The notes under the pieces were generated by a model that ran no database searches, was not told where the DNA came from, and worked only from the letters and a program-made list of their open reading frames with translations. DNA of 64,000 nucleotides from contig NZ_CP056775.1 of the NCBI RefSeq assembly GCF_016894445.1, forward strand, positions 2,730,001 to 2,794,000. The letters run 5' to 3'. Below are positions 7,693 to 16,414 of this stretch, in pieces (the first letter of the stretch is position 1; every line of letters starts with the position of its first letter). A program made the translations under genes and the position numbers. The DNA is from Dyadobacter sandarakinus. GTDB lineage: Bacteria; Bacteroidota; Bacteroidia; Cytophagales; Spirosomataceae.

Positions 7693-9033
7693 ATGAAAAA
7701 CCTTATTCTTTATGCAATCCTGATCACGGGATTGCACACCATCACCCATGCCCAGTTTCTGGAAAGTTTGGACCGGAAAGTCAAATCCCAGGTTAAAACC
7801 AGGGTCGATAACAATGTAGATCAGGCTATTGACAACAAGCTCGATGAGGCAGAAAAAGCCATCAAGAAAAAAAATACCGGCAAGTCCAAATCTACCGCTT
7901 CCACCAGCACGCCCGACCAGCCGCAGCAGCATGCAGCAGCGCAGCCGGACACTGCCGGTTCCCAGCCGAAGGTGCGTTCCACGACCAGATATGACTTCAT
8001 TCCGGGTGAACGTATATTGTATACCGAAGACTTTGCAGCCGAACCGGTCGGTGAAATGCCCGTGAGCTGGAATGCCAGCGGAAACGGTCAGGTAGTGACG
8101 GTGGAGGGTTATCATGGAAAATGGCTGCGGATGTTCCCCGGCACCAAATACCTCAGCGGGAATGAGAAGGAGCTGGGCGAAAATTACACCGTCGAGTTTG
8201 ACGTACTGCTGCACGGCACGCCGCCGTCAGGAACCCGTTTTTTGCCCGAAATGGCTATCGGATTACTTTCCAGCGCAGGCAAACCCACCACCGACAATTC
8301 ATTTGTACTGCCCTACGACCATCCCGAAAATGTGACAGAGCTTTATTTCAAACCCAATGTAGACGCAATTTCGAGGATCAAACTGGAAAGCAGGGTGAAG
8401 CATGGTGCTGTTAGTTTCAAAACCGAAAATACAGAGGTTGCTACTTTTGGCAAAACCATTGGAAAGTCTGTTCACTATGCAATTCAGGTACAGAAGCAGC
8501 GGCTGCGTTTTTGGGTCGATGGCAGTAAGGTTTTTGATATTCCGCGGGCGATTAACCTGACGCCGGCATTAAACCAGCTTTATTTCAACATCAAAGAATC
8601 CTGGCCGTACAACGAGTCCAATTATGGTCTGTATGTATCCAATCTCAAAATCGCCTCGGGACTGCCGGATATGCGCAGCAAGCTGATGGATGCAGGCAAG
8701 TTTTCAACCAATGGAATCCTGTTCGCAGTCAATTCAGATCAGGTGCAGCCGCAGTCTATGGGTACCATCCAGGCGATTGCACAGATTTTAAAGGAAAACC
8801 CTGCCGTACGGATTAGGATTGTTGGTCATACCGACAGTGACGGAGACAATGCCGCCAATCTTTCCCTCTCGCGCAGCCGCGCTCTTGCGGTGAAATCACT
8901 TTTGGAAAAGGAATTTGAGGTGCAAAGTTCACGGCTGGAAGCAGACGGAAAAGGCGAGTCGGAGCCGGTAGCAAAAGATACCAGCAAAGAGTCGAAGGCA
9001 CTGAACAGACGTGTAGAGTTTATAAAAATTTAA
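7693..9033 (+). CDS. OmpA-domain protein with LamG-like module
   Basis: A 446-residue exported protein (signal up to about residue 18, ITHAQ). After an amphipathic Lys/Asp-rich segment and a low-complexity Ser/Thr/Gln linker, residues about 100-325 resemble a concanavalin/LamG-like beta-sandwich (ILYTEDFAAEPVGEMP, YNESNYGLYVSNLKI). The C terminus (about 330-446) is an OmpA peptidoglycan-binding domain with VRIRIVGHTDSDGD, LSLSRSRALAVKSLL and LNRRVEFIKI. It probably links the outer membrane to peptidoglycan. I chose ATG 7693, eight nt after the previous stop, because it gives the signal peptide; the longer frame overlaps the upstream gene. It is co-transcribed with lipoproteins on both sides. 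Confidence 0.85.
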   Translation: MKNLILYAILITGLHTITHAQFLESLDRKVKSQVKTRVDNNVDQAIDNKLDEAEKAIKKKNTGKSKSTASTSTPDQPQQHAAAQPDTAGSQPKVRSTTRYDFIPGERILYTEDFAAEPVGEMPVSWNASGNGQVVTVEGYHGKWLRMFPGTKYLSGNEKELGENYTVEFDVLLHGTPPSGTRFLPEMAIGLLSSAGKPTTDNSFVLPYDHPENVTELYFKPNVDAISRIKLESRVKHGAVSFKTENTEVATFGKTIGKSVHYAIQVQKQRLRFWVDGSKVFDIPRAINLTPALNQLYFNIKESWPYNESNYGLYVSNLKIASGLPDMRSKLMDAGKFSTNGILFAVNSDQVQPQSMGTIQAIAQILKENPAVRIRIVGHTDSDGDNAANLSLSRSRALAVKSLLEKEFEVQSSRLEADGKGESEPVAKDTSKESKALNRRVEFIKI

Positions 9034-9040
9034 AATACTG

Positions 9041-9694
9041 ATGATGAAAACTAGTTTAATGATCCTTGCATTGTTTACGGCATTGTTGTTCTCCTGCGCA
9101 AAGGACGGTGACATTGGTCCGCAAGGCCCCAAAGGAGATACCGGTGCGGCAGGTCAGAATGGTCAAGACGGTACCAATGGAACCAATGGTACCAATGGTG
9201 CCGACGGCGCTCCGGGAACACCCGGTACTTCGGCCAGCGTGTGGACGTACATTTACACGAATCAGCGGGTTACCGCGGCCGGGCCGGGCGTCCTCAATCC
9301 GGCTACGGGGAAGTACGTATTCACTGGCACAAAGGAGTACGCGCCGGCCAACTACGAGCGGGTTCAGAACGCGGGTTTGGTGCTGGTGTATTTCAGAATG
9401 AGCGGCGTCGGCAAATGGCAGCTCGGTTCCTACCAGACCGAAGTAAGCAGCGAGGGTACGGGAAACAGCGGCATGGTCCGGATCGGCTATTCGCAAGAGC
9501 AGCAATCCGTGAGTGTGCTAAGTCAGTTCAATGCAACGTCCGATAGCGGAGCCGAAATGCAGATGGCGCAATTTGATGTCAAGATCATCCTGGTGGAATC
9601 AGGTTCGGTAACGATGCCGGCATTGAGGACCCGGGTTCCGGATCTGGAAATAGGTGCAGTAGAAAGCTACCTGAAATCCGTACAAAGCAAATGA
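9041..9694 (+). CDS. Collagen-like repeat lipoprotein
   Basis: A 217-residue lipoprotein with lipobox LLFSC. It is followed directly by 14 consecutive Gly-X-Y triplets (GPQGPKGDTG, then GTNGTNGTNG and GAPGTPGTS), long enough for a short collagen-like triple helix or stalk. The globular C terminus (about residues 65-217) has no family I recognise. The start may be the first or second ATG (9041 or 9044). It lies 7 nt after the OmpA-domain gene and is last in the operon. A trimeric surface stalk is inference from the repeat. Confidence 0.85.
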   Translation: MMKTSLMILALFTALLFSCAKDGDIGPQGPKGDTGAAGQNGQDGTNGTNGTNGADGAPGTPGTSASVWTYIYTNQRVTAAGPGVLNPATGKYVFTGTKEYAPANYERVQNAGLVLVYFRMSGVGKWQLGSYQTEVSSEGTGNSGMVRIGYSQEQQSVSVLSQFNATSDSGAEMQMAQFDVKIILVESGSVTMPALRTRVPDLEIGAVESYLKSVQSK

Positions 9695-9802
9695 TCTGAA
9701 AGCAAGCCGGGCAGTTTGCCGCTCCGTGACCACAGTGCAAAAAGCTTTTTGAAAAAATCAAATTACCACTCAACCTGCATTAGCCTGAATAACCAGATGG
9801 AG

Positions 9803-9840
9803 AAAAAAAACCGGCAGCAATGCACAATGCATTGCTACCG
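9803..9840 (-). terminator. Rho-independent terminator of the second ZU5-like gene
   Basis: The core stem GCAATGCA/TGCATTGC with a CAA loop, extended by flanking CGG/CCG pairs, is followed on the minus strand by eight Ts. It lies 6 nt past the stop codon of the minus-strand lipoprotein gene. Confidence 0.85.
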
Positions 9841-9845
9841 ACACA

Positions 9846-11117
9846 CTAATACAGCTCGACCCTGAATATGCCCCGCATGGAGGTTGTGGTGTATCGGGGG
9901 TCCTGCGGATTTGTTGCATCCACCAGTCCGGCAGAGGGTACACTGAAGTGCCCGACTGCCATTTCACCGCCTTCCCCATTGCCGGCCATGGCTACGGTGA
10001 GGCCGCCTTTGCTGACATCCGGGCGCATGCCGTAAAGGTGGTAGTAGGTTTGTTTCCCATTGATCGTATACGTACAAATGACCGTCTCAAAGGTCCATTT
10101 GAAGGTTCCTGCTCTGGGGCCGCGCCAGTGAAGTGAAACAGCATGTCCGTCCTGACTTGCATTGATCATATTAAAACCCGCCAGCCCATTCATTCCTCCA
10201 TTGCCGATGGTCCGCCAGGCTCCGTCGGCAACCTGGATAGAAATCCCTTTGGGCGCTACGTAGATCTTGGAAATAGCAAAACCGACTTCCTTGCCGTTGG
10301 ATCGTAATTTCACCAAAACCTCAGCCGGATTTCTGGCAGGAATGTGATCCGGTGCCTGGTACACACCTGCATTGCCGCTGGCTTGCAGGCTGCCCTCCCC
10401 CGTGAGCTGCCAGCCCGTAATGTATTTCGGATCCAGCGGCTCGGTTGCCTGCATCATGGCAAGTTCCTGACTTTCCGGGATGAGCGGCGCAAGATCATCG
10501 CCCGGGCCCGACTTCCAGCGGCGCACAGAAACCTCGACTTTCGCACCCGGATCGATGGCCTTGGTGAGCGGCACCATCCGCATGGACTCGAAGAGGTCCC
10601 AGTCGCTGAAATGGGTTGACCGGACTGACAGCGTTCTCTGAGTCGTATCCAGCTTTGCGCCGCCTACGGCCATCCAGGTATTTTCCTGGTTTTGATAGGC
10701 AATGCCAAGTGCTCCGGGCATGGTCCCTGTCAGGTCATTTTCATCATAATGAACGCTGAGTTTTACCGGCTTCTGGAATGTCTGCCCGTGCGGGGTAAGC
10801 CGGTATGCAGTGCCTACGCCGTGCATGTTGGTGTTGGTGATAGGCTGCAAACCGATCGTCACAGGGGTAGTGAGCGCCCCTGCGGGAACTTCAATGCGGA
10901 AGCGTCCGGTACTGTCTTCGATCACACCGCCTTCCGGCCCGATCAGCTTTTCGATTACTGCACCATCCGGCAAGCCCACTTCCGCTGCATATCCGCCAGG
11001 CTCGGTAGCGCCGGGAATTGCTGTACCGGGGGAATCAGGAGCCCGGTCCGGCTCTTTGCAGGACGTGATCAGGAAGATAGCAAGGATGGTTAAATGGAGA
11101 TAATGTAAAATTTTCAT
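9846..11117 (-). CDS. ZU5-like domain lipoprotein (paralogue of the 5723 gene)
   Basis: A 423-residue lipoprotein (signal ending ITSC) with the same plan as the gene at 5723: a Pro-rich linker, then IGPEGGVIEDSTGRFRIEVP, PAGALTTPVTIGLQPITN, YRLTPHGQTFQKPVKLSVHY and LGIAYQNQENTW, and a C-terminal part beginning near KVEVSVRRWKSG. The two proteins are alike in motif order over most of their length, so they arose by duplication. It converges on the collagen-like lipoprotein gene and has its own terminator. It is probably an outer-membrane-anchored surface protein; the ligand is unknown. Confidence 0.8.
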   Translation of the reverse strand: MKILHYLHLTILAIFLITSCKEPDRAPDSPGTAIPGATEPGGYAAEVGLPDGAVIEKLIGPEGGVIEDSTGRFRIEVPAGALTTPVTIGLQPITNTNMHGVGTAYRLTPHGQTFQKPVKLSVHYDENDLTGTMPGALGIAYQNQENTWMAVGGAKLDTTQRTLSVRSTHFSDWDLFESMRMVPLTKAIDPGAKVEVSVRRWKSGPGDDLAPLIPESQELAMMQATEPLDPKYITGWQLTGEGSLQASGNAGVYQAPDHIPARNPAEVLVKLRSNGKEVGFAISKIYVAPKGISIQVADGAWRTIGNGGMNGLAGFNMINASQDGHAVSLHWRGPRAGTFKWTFETVICTYTINGKQTYYHLYGMRPDVSKGGLTVAMAGNGEGGEMAVGHFSVPSAGLVDATNPQDPRYTTTSMRGIFRVELY

Positions 11118-11358
11118 GGCTGATTAATTTTTTTTAAATGACGCCACGAAATTGGGAGCTTTTTCACAGGCTGGAAATGCCAGTTTCCTTGAAACGGAAG
11201 ATCCGCATGCCGGAACAGGCTAAATGAAAAATGGGCCGGGCAGATGCCGTAGGATACAGTTTTACATAGATATTAGGCGTTCCGAAGCAGCCTTTTTCGT
11301 TTCATTCAGCCTTTATTCCGGTTTAAATAAACCAAATGCCGGTTCAAAGCCCGGCGGG

Positions 11359-11389
11359 TTTGCAGTACCCTTTTCATCGCTGAATTTTG
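11359..11389 (+). promoter_or_regulatory. Candidate promoter of the cupin gene
   Basis: TTTG at 11359-11362, a 19-nt spacer and GAATTTTG at 11382-11389 fit the Bacteroidota TTTG-N19-TANNTTTG pattern with one mismatch, 34 nt before the cupin start. The rest of the 306-base gap from 11118 contains nothing I can support. Confidence 0.35.
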
Positions 11390-11423
11390 AAGTGTTCAAT
11401 CAAAACATTTTAAACGATCAGCC

Positions 11424-12005
11424 ATGAAAACAATCACCAACACAAACACACCTGAACGGGCCGCCAGGACCATCACCAATCCATTGATAAAAGATGAGGT
11501 TGTGTTTTTAGAAACCAGCCGGGAAACAGGTGGGAAACACACACTGGTGGAAGTGACCCTGGCAGGCGGCGCGGGCAATCCGCTGCATTACCATGATCAT
11601 TTTTCCGAAGAGTTCACCTGTCTTTCCGGTCAGCTGAGCATTGAGCTTAATGGAAAGGTGATCGTCCTGTCGCCGGGGGAAACGGCCGTTGCGCCCATCG
11701 GCAGCAAGCACCGGTTTTTTAATCAAAGTGAATCCCCATGTCGCTTTCAATGCCGTATTGCGCCAGGCTGTGCCGGTTTTGAGCAAACCTTGCAGATCAC
11801 CTACGGACTGGCGCGCGAGGGCAAGACCAACAAACAGGGAATGCCGCAAAGTCCGGTGATCCTGGGCTACATGTTCCTGATCAGCGGTACGCGGCTTACG
11901 GGCATCTTGTCGGGCATAGAGCCGCTGCTCCGGTGGCTGGGACGCCGTGCGATCTCCAAAGGCATAGCCGCCGATTTACAGCGCAGGTATATCACCATTC
12001 ACTAA
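11424..12005 (+). CDS. Cupin domain protein
   Basis: A 193-residue protein. Residues about 40-115 form a cupin barrel with motif 1 NPLHYHDHFSEEFTCLSG (metal-binding His, His and Glu) and motif 2 PGETAVAPIGSKHRFFN (His). About residues 140-180 hold a moderately hydrophobic segment (LGYMFLISGTRLTGILSG), so it may be membrane-associated. The substrate is unknown; small cupins of this type bind metal and often act on or sense small molecules. It precedes a LytS/LytTR pair by about 60 nt. Confidence 0.8.
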   Translation: MKTITNTNTPERAARTITNPLIKDEVVFLETSRETGGKHTLVEVTLAGGAGNPLHYHDHFSEEFTCLSGQLSIELNGKVIVLSPGETAVAPIGSKHRFFNQSESPCRFQCRIAPGCAGFEQTLQITYGLAREGKTNKQGMPQSPVILGYMFLISGTRLTGILSGIEPLLRWLGRRAISKGIAADLQRRYITIH

Positions 12006-12031
12006 CCGGGGGTTGATCCTTTCTGCCCCGG
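12006..12031 (+). other. GC-rich hairpin between cupin and kinase genes
   Basis: CCGGGG and CCCCGG can pair across a 14-nt loop immediately after the cupin stop codon. There is no T-run, so it may attenuate or stabilise the transcript rather than terminate it. Confidence 0.35.
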
Positions 12032-12066
12032 CCAGTATATTCGTTTTGTAAACCCTGATCCGCATC

Positions 12067-13092
12067 ATGAAGCAATGGGCAAAGTTTGACCGGTACGATG
12101 TGCTGGTTTACCTGCTGAACTCGCCGGCCATCTTTATCGTCAATTACATTCTTTTCGGCAGTCTCTATTTTCAGGATACCGACATTTTTATCACCGCGAC
12201 GCTGCTTGCCAACGTGTGGGGCGCGCTGGTGTTCCTGATGCTTACGCTGTGGATGAAATACATGCGCTACTGCTTCGGCACGCCCGATGATTTCGGCTCG
12301 CGGCTGATGTACTCGATGCTGATGTATGTGGCGGTAATGATGGTGATGATGCTGCTGCTGGTGTATGGTTACGGGCTGCTCGGACTGCCCTACAAGCCTG
12401 AAAATGTACTCTGGGTACTTGTGATCGGCTTTGTGACCAACGTGATATCAGCGGGTTGTCACGAAGCCATTTTTACCTATTACCAGCTGAGGGAAAGTAC
12501 CAAACGTGAGTTTGAGCTTAAACAAATGCACATGCAGCGGCAGATGGATGTGCTTAAACAGCAGATTAACCCGCATTTTCTGTTTAACAGCCTCAACTCG
12601 CTCATGGCGCTGATCGGGGAAGATGCTGCGCTGGCCGAGCGGTTTGTGGAAGAGCTCAGCTCCGTGTACCGGTATGTACTGCGTGCCAATGAGCAGAACC
12701 TGATCAACCTTTCCGACGAGCTCGAATTTATCCGGTCGTATTCGCATTTGCTGACTACCCGCCATGGAAAAGGCTTCAACCTTACAATAGCAGTTGACGC
12801 ACGGTGGGCGCACTACCAGCTTCCGCCGCTCACACTGCAGCTGCTGATCGAGAATGCGGTGAAGCACAACATTGTCATGAACGAAATGCCGCTGAATGTG
12901 CAAATCCATACGGACGAGCTGGCGAACCTGCACGTAAGCAACAACTTACAGAAGAAAAATATACGCGTGGCCTCCAATGGTGTGGGACTTTCCAACATCC
13001 TTGCCCGATACCAGATGCTCGGCCAGCCCGAACCGGTGATCAGGCAGGAGGCAGGGCAGTTTATTGTTGCCGTGCCGCTGATCGGTACCTAA
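12067..13092 (+). CDS. LytS-type sensor histidine kinase (His_kinase family)
   Basis: A 341-residue membrane kinase. Four hydrophobic segments span about residues 15-135, followed by a coiled linker rich in Gln/Met and the His_kinase signature QQINPHFLFNSLNSLMALI, with the phospho-histidine near residue 170. The ATPase domain is short but has the N-box (LTLQLLIENAVKHNIV) and a G-box (GVGLSNILARYQML). It phosphorylates LytTR response regulators, and one starts 40 nt downstream, so the two form an operon and a two-component system. The signal is unknown; no periplasmic sensor domain is present, so the membrane part probably senses. Confidence 0.92.
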   Translation: MKQWAKFDRYDVLVYLLNSPAIFIVNYILFGSLYFQDTDIFITATLLANVWGALVFLMLTLWMKYMRYCFGTPDDFGSRLMYSMLMYVAVMMVMMLLLVYGYGLLGLPYKPENVLWVLVIGFVTNVISAGCHEAIFTYYQLRESTKREFELKQMHMQRQMDVLKQQINPHFLFNSLNSLMALIGEDAALAERFVEELSSVYRYVLRANEQNLINLSDELEFIRSYSHLLTTRHGKGFNLTIAVDARWAHYQLPPLTLQLLIENAVKHNIVMNEMPLNVQIHTDELANLHVSNNLQKKNIRVASNGVGLSNILARYQMLGQPEPVIRQEAGQFIVAVPLIGT

Positions 13093-13131
13093 TGTGCATC
13101 CTTTTTCCAGGCATTATCGATTTGAATAAAA

Positions 13132-13908
13132 ATGAATGTACTAATTGTAGAAGACGAGCAACTCGCTGTTTTGAAGCTCACCAAACTCCTGGCAGAGGTG
13201 GCCCCGCACCTGGAAGTGGCGGCTGCCACCGCCAGCGTGAGCGGCACGGTTTCCTATCTTGAAAACAACCCGGCCCCCGAGCTGATTTTCATGGATATCG
13301 AGCTGGCCGATGGCCAAAGCTTTGAAATTTTTGAGCGGATCCATGTACCGGCTCCCGTGATTTTCACAACATCATACGATGAGTACGCCATTAAAGCATT
13401 CAAGGTCAACAGCATTGATTACCTGCTCAAACCGATTAAAAAGCAGGATCTGGCGGCCAGTCTGCAAAAACACCAGGAGCTTTATGCAATCAGGAAGACG
13501 ACCGAAATGCCCGCGTTTGCGATCGACTCCCTGATCGAGCAGCTGCGCAGGCAGGTACACCCTACCGACTATCGCTCCCGTTTTCTGGTGCGGCACCTGT
13601 CACAATGGGTACCCGTCAATGTAAGTGAAATCGCATTCTTTTATTCCCAGGATGGCACCACGCTTTTTCGTACCGTTGCCAATCAGAAATTCCCGGTGGA
13701 TTATGCGCTGGATGAACTGGAAAACATGCTCGACCCAAAGCTCTATTTCAGGGCAAACCGGCAGTACCTGATCCATATCGGCGCAGTGCAGCAGATCCAC
13801 TCCTATTTCAACAACAAACTTAAAATAACACTCAAACCAGCCGCCGACGATGAGGTGCTGGTCAGCAGGGAACGTGCTGCGGATTTCAAGAAGTGGATGG
13901 GAAAGTGA
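13132..13908 (+). CDS. LytTR-family response regulator
   Basis: A 258-residue regulator. The receiver (about 1-120) has the acidic pair in IVEDEQ, the phospho-acceptor Asp in FMDIELAD (about residue 55), a Thr in VIFTTSYD and Lys in YLLKPIKK. The LytTR DNA-binding domain (about 148-255) includes FLVRHLSQWVPVNVSEIAFF, DYALDELENML and FRANRQYLIHIGAV. It acts with the LytS-type kinase immediately upstream. Such systems often control a nearby gene, here possibly the cupin or the AraC-type gene at 13987, but I see no repeated LytTR sites to prove this. Confidence 0.92.
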   Translation: MNVLIVEDEQLAVLKLTKLLAEVAPHLEVAAATASVSGTVSYLENNPAPELIFMDIELADGQSFEIFERIHVPAPVIFTTSYDEYAIKAFKVNSIDYLLKPIKKQDLAASLQKHQELYAIRKTTEMPAFAIDSLIEQLRRQVHPTDYRSRFLVRHLSQWVPVNVSEIAFFYSQDGTTLFRTVANQKFPVDYALDELENMLDPKLYFRANRQYLIHIGAVQQIHSYFNNKLKITLKPAADDEVLVSRERAADFKKWMGK

Positions 13909-13986
13909 ATCTTTGCACAAACTGATTTCAGGAAAAAGTACGTACGAAATGCATTATTTTGACGGAACAAGAACCAGGATGCTGAA

Positions 13987-14859
13987 ATGAACACTTACTA
14001 TTTGCCGGATGACCTGCTGAATGATCCCTCCGCGCGGCCTGATGAGGTTGTGATACGGTACTACAATTCGGATCGCGACTCGGTCAGAAACAGGATTGTA
14101 CTCAACCAGAATATGATCAACCTGCTCGTCAGCGGCACGAAGACGATCATCTATCCGGATGCGACGGCGGTTGTCCATGCAGGCGAGCTTGTTGTATTGT
14201 CTACCGGCAATGTGCTAACTTCCGAGCTGCTGGCAGGTACGGATCAGTTTACCAGCATACTTTTCTATTTCAGCAATAATGTTTTTAACAGGTTTCTGAT
14301 CAAATATGATCACCTGATCAAAGGCATTACGCCAAAAGCCGGTCAGCAGCCCTTCCTGATTTTTCAGCAGGACACTTTTATAAAACATTTTATCACATCC
14401 CTCAAAGCCTTGCTGACAAATGCGGGTGTGTTGCCGGCGGAAGTCAGGCTGCTGCGGATCGAAGAGCTGCTGTTATACATGCTTCATGCTGATCCGGAAA
14501 GGTTTCAATCCATCCGGATCATCACGCGCGACAAACAGCAGTTACAGATCAGGAAAGTTGTAGAAAGTCAGATTGGCCAGCTGACCACGGTGGACGACCT
14601 TGCCTTTTTGTGTCATATGAGCACTTCGACATTCAAGAGGAAGTTCGGCGAGATTTATCAGACATCCCCTCAGAAATGGCTGCTCACCAAAAGACTGGAA
14701 CTGGCGGCCGATCTGCTGAGGGCTTCCGATGAAAGCCCCGCGAGCATTTACATGAAAGTCGGTTATCAGAATCATTCGAGCTTTTCAGAAGCATTCAAAA
14801 ATCATTTCGGGAGCACGCCCAGCGAGTACCGGCTCATGTATTTGAACGTTGCGCCGTAG
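13987..14859 (+). CDS. AraC-family transcriptional regulator
   Basis: A 290-residue regulator with an N-terminal cupin-like sensing domain (about 1-180; IYPDATAVVHAGELVVLSTGN) and a C-terminal AraC helix-turn-helix (about 190-288). In the latter, MSTSTFKRKFGEIYQTSPQ is the first recognition region and VGYQNHSSFSEAFKNHFGSTP the conserved second one. It lies 78 nt after the LytTR regulator and about 70 nt before a SnoaL-like gene that it probably controls. A small CCCCT/AGGGG inverted repeat at 14874-14889, between this gene and the next promoter box, could be an operator. Confidence 0.9.
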   Translation: MNTYYLPDDLLNDPSARPDEVVIRYYNSDRDSVRNRIVLNQNMINLLVSGTKTIIYPDATAVVHAGELVVLSTGNVLTSELLAGTDQFTSILFYFSNNVFNRFLIKYDHLIKGITPKAGQQPFLIFQQDTFIKHFITSLKALLTNAGVLPAEVRLLRIEELLLYMLHADPERFQSIRIITRDKQQLQIRKVVESQIGQLTTVDDLAFLCHMSTSTFKRKFGEIYQTSPQKWLLTKRLELAADLLRASDESPASIYMKVGYQNHSSFSEAFKNHFGSTPSEYRLMYLNVAP

Positions 14860-14901
14860 TTGTTGGACGTCTGCCCCTAACCTCAGGGGTAAATGCACCA
14901 G

Positions 14902-14909
14902 TACTTTTG
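14902..14909 (+). promoter_or_regulatory. Candidate -7 box before the SnoaL-like gene
   Basis: TACTTTTG matches TANNTTTG, 21 nt before the ATG at 14931. Its presence argues that translation starts at 14931 rather than at the overlapping in-frame TTG at 14907. Confidence 0.5.
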
Positions 14910-14930
14910 GACCATCAGATAAACATAAAA

Positions 14931-15350
14931 ATGATGGAAATGACGACTGAAAACAACAAGGAAGTAGTACGCCGCTTCAACCAGGAAGTGATTGCAGAAG
15001 GTAACCCCGAAAGCTTCCACGAGCTCATGGATGAGCAGTTTGTAAACCGTTCTGCGCCGGAAGGAATGAGTAGCGGCGCGGATGGTATGCTATACTTTTT
15101 CAATGAAATTCTCCGCCCGGCCATGCCCGACATCCATGTGACAATCCACCAGCAGGTAGCAGAGGGAGACCTGGTCACGACACGCAAAACCATCAGCGGA
15201 ACGCAAACCGGCACCCTGCTGGGCATTCCCCCAACCGGACGGACGCTGAACATTGACGTGGTCGATATCGTGAGGGTAAAAAACGGGCGGTACTTTGAAC
15301 ATTGGGGAATCACTTCGCTGCCGGAGGTATTATTCCAATTACAAAAATAG
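14931..15350 (+). CDS. SnoaL-like polyketide-cyclase-fold / ester cyclase protein
   Basis: A 139-residue NTF2-like protein. EVVRRFNQEVIAEGNPESF, LMDEQFVNRSAPEG, the IHQQVAEGDLVTTRKTISG strands, the LLGIPPTGRTLNIDVVDIVR loop and YFEHWGITSLPEVL form the standard SnoaL-like/ester cyclase pattern. Members bind or isomerise small hydrophobic molecules, but most are of unknown substrate. The start may be 14931 or the Met three codons later. It is preceded by an AraC regulator in the same orientation and followed by a strong terminator, so it is probably the regulator's single-gene target. Confidence 0.85.
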   Translation: MMEMTTENNKEVVRRFNQEVIAEGNPESFHELMDEQFVNRSAPEGMSSGADGMLYFFNEILRPAMPDIHVTIHQQVAEGDLVTTRKTISGTQTGTLLGIPPTGRTLNIDVVDIVRVKNGRYFEHWGITSLPEVLFQLQK

Positions 15351-15374
15351 GCGTCCACTTAGACCTCGTACTTA

Positions 15375-15424
15375 CCCGGTTCATCAGAAAAGCTCCGCGC
15401 CGATCTGATGAGCCGGGCTTTTTT
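15375..15424 (+). terminator. Rho-independent terminator after the SnoaL-like gene
   Basis: CCCGGTTCATCAGA pairs with TCTGATGAGCCGGG over 14 bp (one G-T pair) with a loop of about 15 nt, followed by a run of six Ts. Confidence 0.85.
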
Positions 15425-15550
15425 GTCGGCAATACCTGACGTAACCGGAAAAAATGCATTGTTGCACACTATCACACCTGATAAATTGATGTGGCCTTTT
15501 CAGCACACGAATCTGGACTTTTCAACAAACCCGCGCCTGCTTACCTGAGC

Positions 15551-15558
15551 TACTTTTG
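15551..15558 (+). promoter_or_regulatory. Candidate -7 box before the SDR/AraC operon
   Basis: TACTTTTG (TANNTTTG type) lies 35 nt before the SDR start. No good TTTG -33 box is at the usual spacing, which would suit control by the AraC-type regulator encoded second in the operon. Confidence 0.45.
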
Positions 15559-15593
15559 TCATATCAATATGAACAAATAAAATCTCAGGCAAA

Positions 15594-16409
15594 ATGAAAA
15601 AGACAGCATTAGTAACAGGAGCTTCGGCAGGCATTGGTAAGGCAACGGCTATTTATCTTGCGCAAAACGGATACCGGGTGTACGGTGCAGCGCGCAGGAT
15701 CGAAAAAATGGAGATCCTGAAAAGCTACGGCATTATACCCGTGGCGCTGGATGTAACCCAGGATGAAAGCGTGACCGCCTGTGTGCACCAGATTTTCCGG
15801 GAAGCAGGAAGCATTGATATTCTGGTGAACAATGCGGGTTTCGGACTGGAAGGCGCGATTGAGGATATACCGATGGAAGACGCCCGGTATCAACTGGAAG
15901 TGAATGTGTTTGGTGCTATGCGGCTGGCGCAGCTCGTATTGCCGAAGATGCGGGAAAACGGGTACGGCAAAATCGTGAACATATCTTCAGTGGGCGGGAA
16001 AATTGCATTTCCACTGGGCGGCTGGTACCATGCAAGCAAATTTGCACTGGAAGCATTGAGCGACAGCATGCGCAGCGAAGTGAAACCATTCGGCATTGAC
16101 GTGATCGTTGTCGAGCCCGGTGCCACGCGGTCGGAATGGGGCAATGTTGCGACCGATATTCTCATGAAGGTATCGGGCCATACAGCCTATAAAGACCTGG
16201 CCGCCAAAACGCATGATGCATTTAACCGGATCAATCAGGATATTGCGGAACCGGAAGTGATTGCCAAGCTGGTCAGAAACGGGATCGAAGCAAAAAGTCC
16301 GAAAACGCGGTATACCACCTCACAAATAGCCTCCTCGCTTTTGCTATTTTTGAGGCGGATCCTGTCCGACAAGCAGATGGATAAACTGATCATGAGCCAG
16401 ATAAAATAG
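15594..16409 (+). CDS. Short-chain dehydrogenase/reductase (SDR)
   Basis: A 271-residue classical SDR that oxidises or reduces a carbonyl/alcohol using NAD(P). The Rossmann motif TGASAGIGKA is at residues 8-17, the NNAG motif at about 80, the catalytic Ser in VNISSVGG, and YHASK supplies Tyr about 144 and Lys about 148. A basic Arg (GAARRIEKM) after the second strand suggests NADP preference. The C terminus is longer than in fatty-acid-type SDRs. The substrate is unknown. It is followed after 5 nt by an AraC-type regulator, so the two form an operon. Confidence 0.9.
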   Translation: MKKTALVTGASAGIGKATAIYLAQNGYRVYGAARRIEKMEILKSYGIIPVALDVTQDESVTACVHQIFREAGSIDILVNNAGFGLEGAIEDIPMEDARYQLEVNVFGAMRLAQLVLPKMRENGYGKIVNISSVGGKIAFPLGGWYHASKFALEALSDSMRSEVKPFGIDVIVVEPGATRSEWGNVATDILMKVSGHTAYKDLAAKTHDAFNRINQDIAEPEVIAKLVRNGIEAKSPKTRYTTSQIASSLLLFLRRILSDKQMDKLIMSQIK

Positions 16410-16414
16410 CCGAA

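Noticed and set aside
12804..13262. 152-residue plus-strand frame across the LytS/LytTR junction
   Set aside because: It overlaps two well-supported genes out of frame and is low-complexity Ala/Arg-rich.
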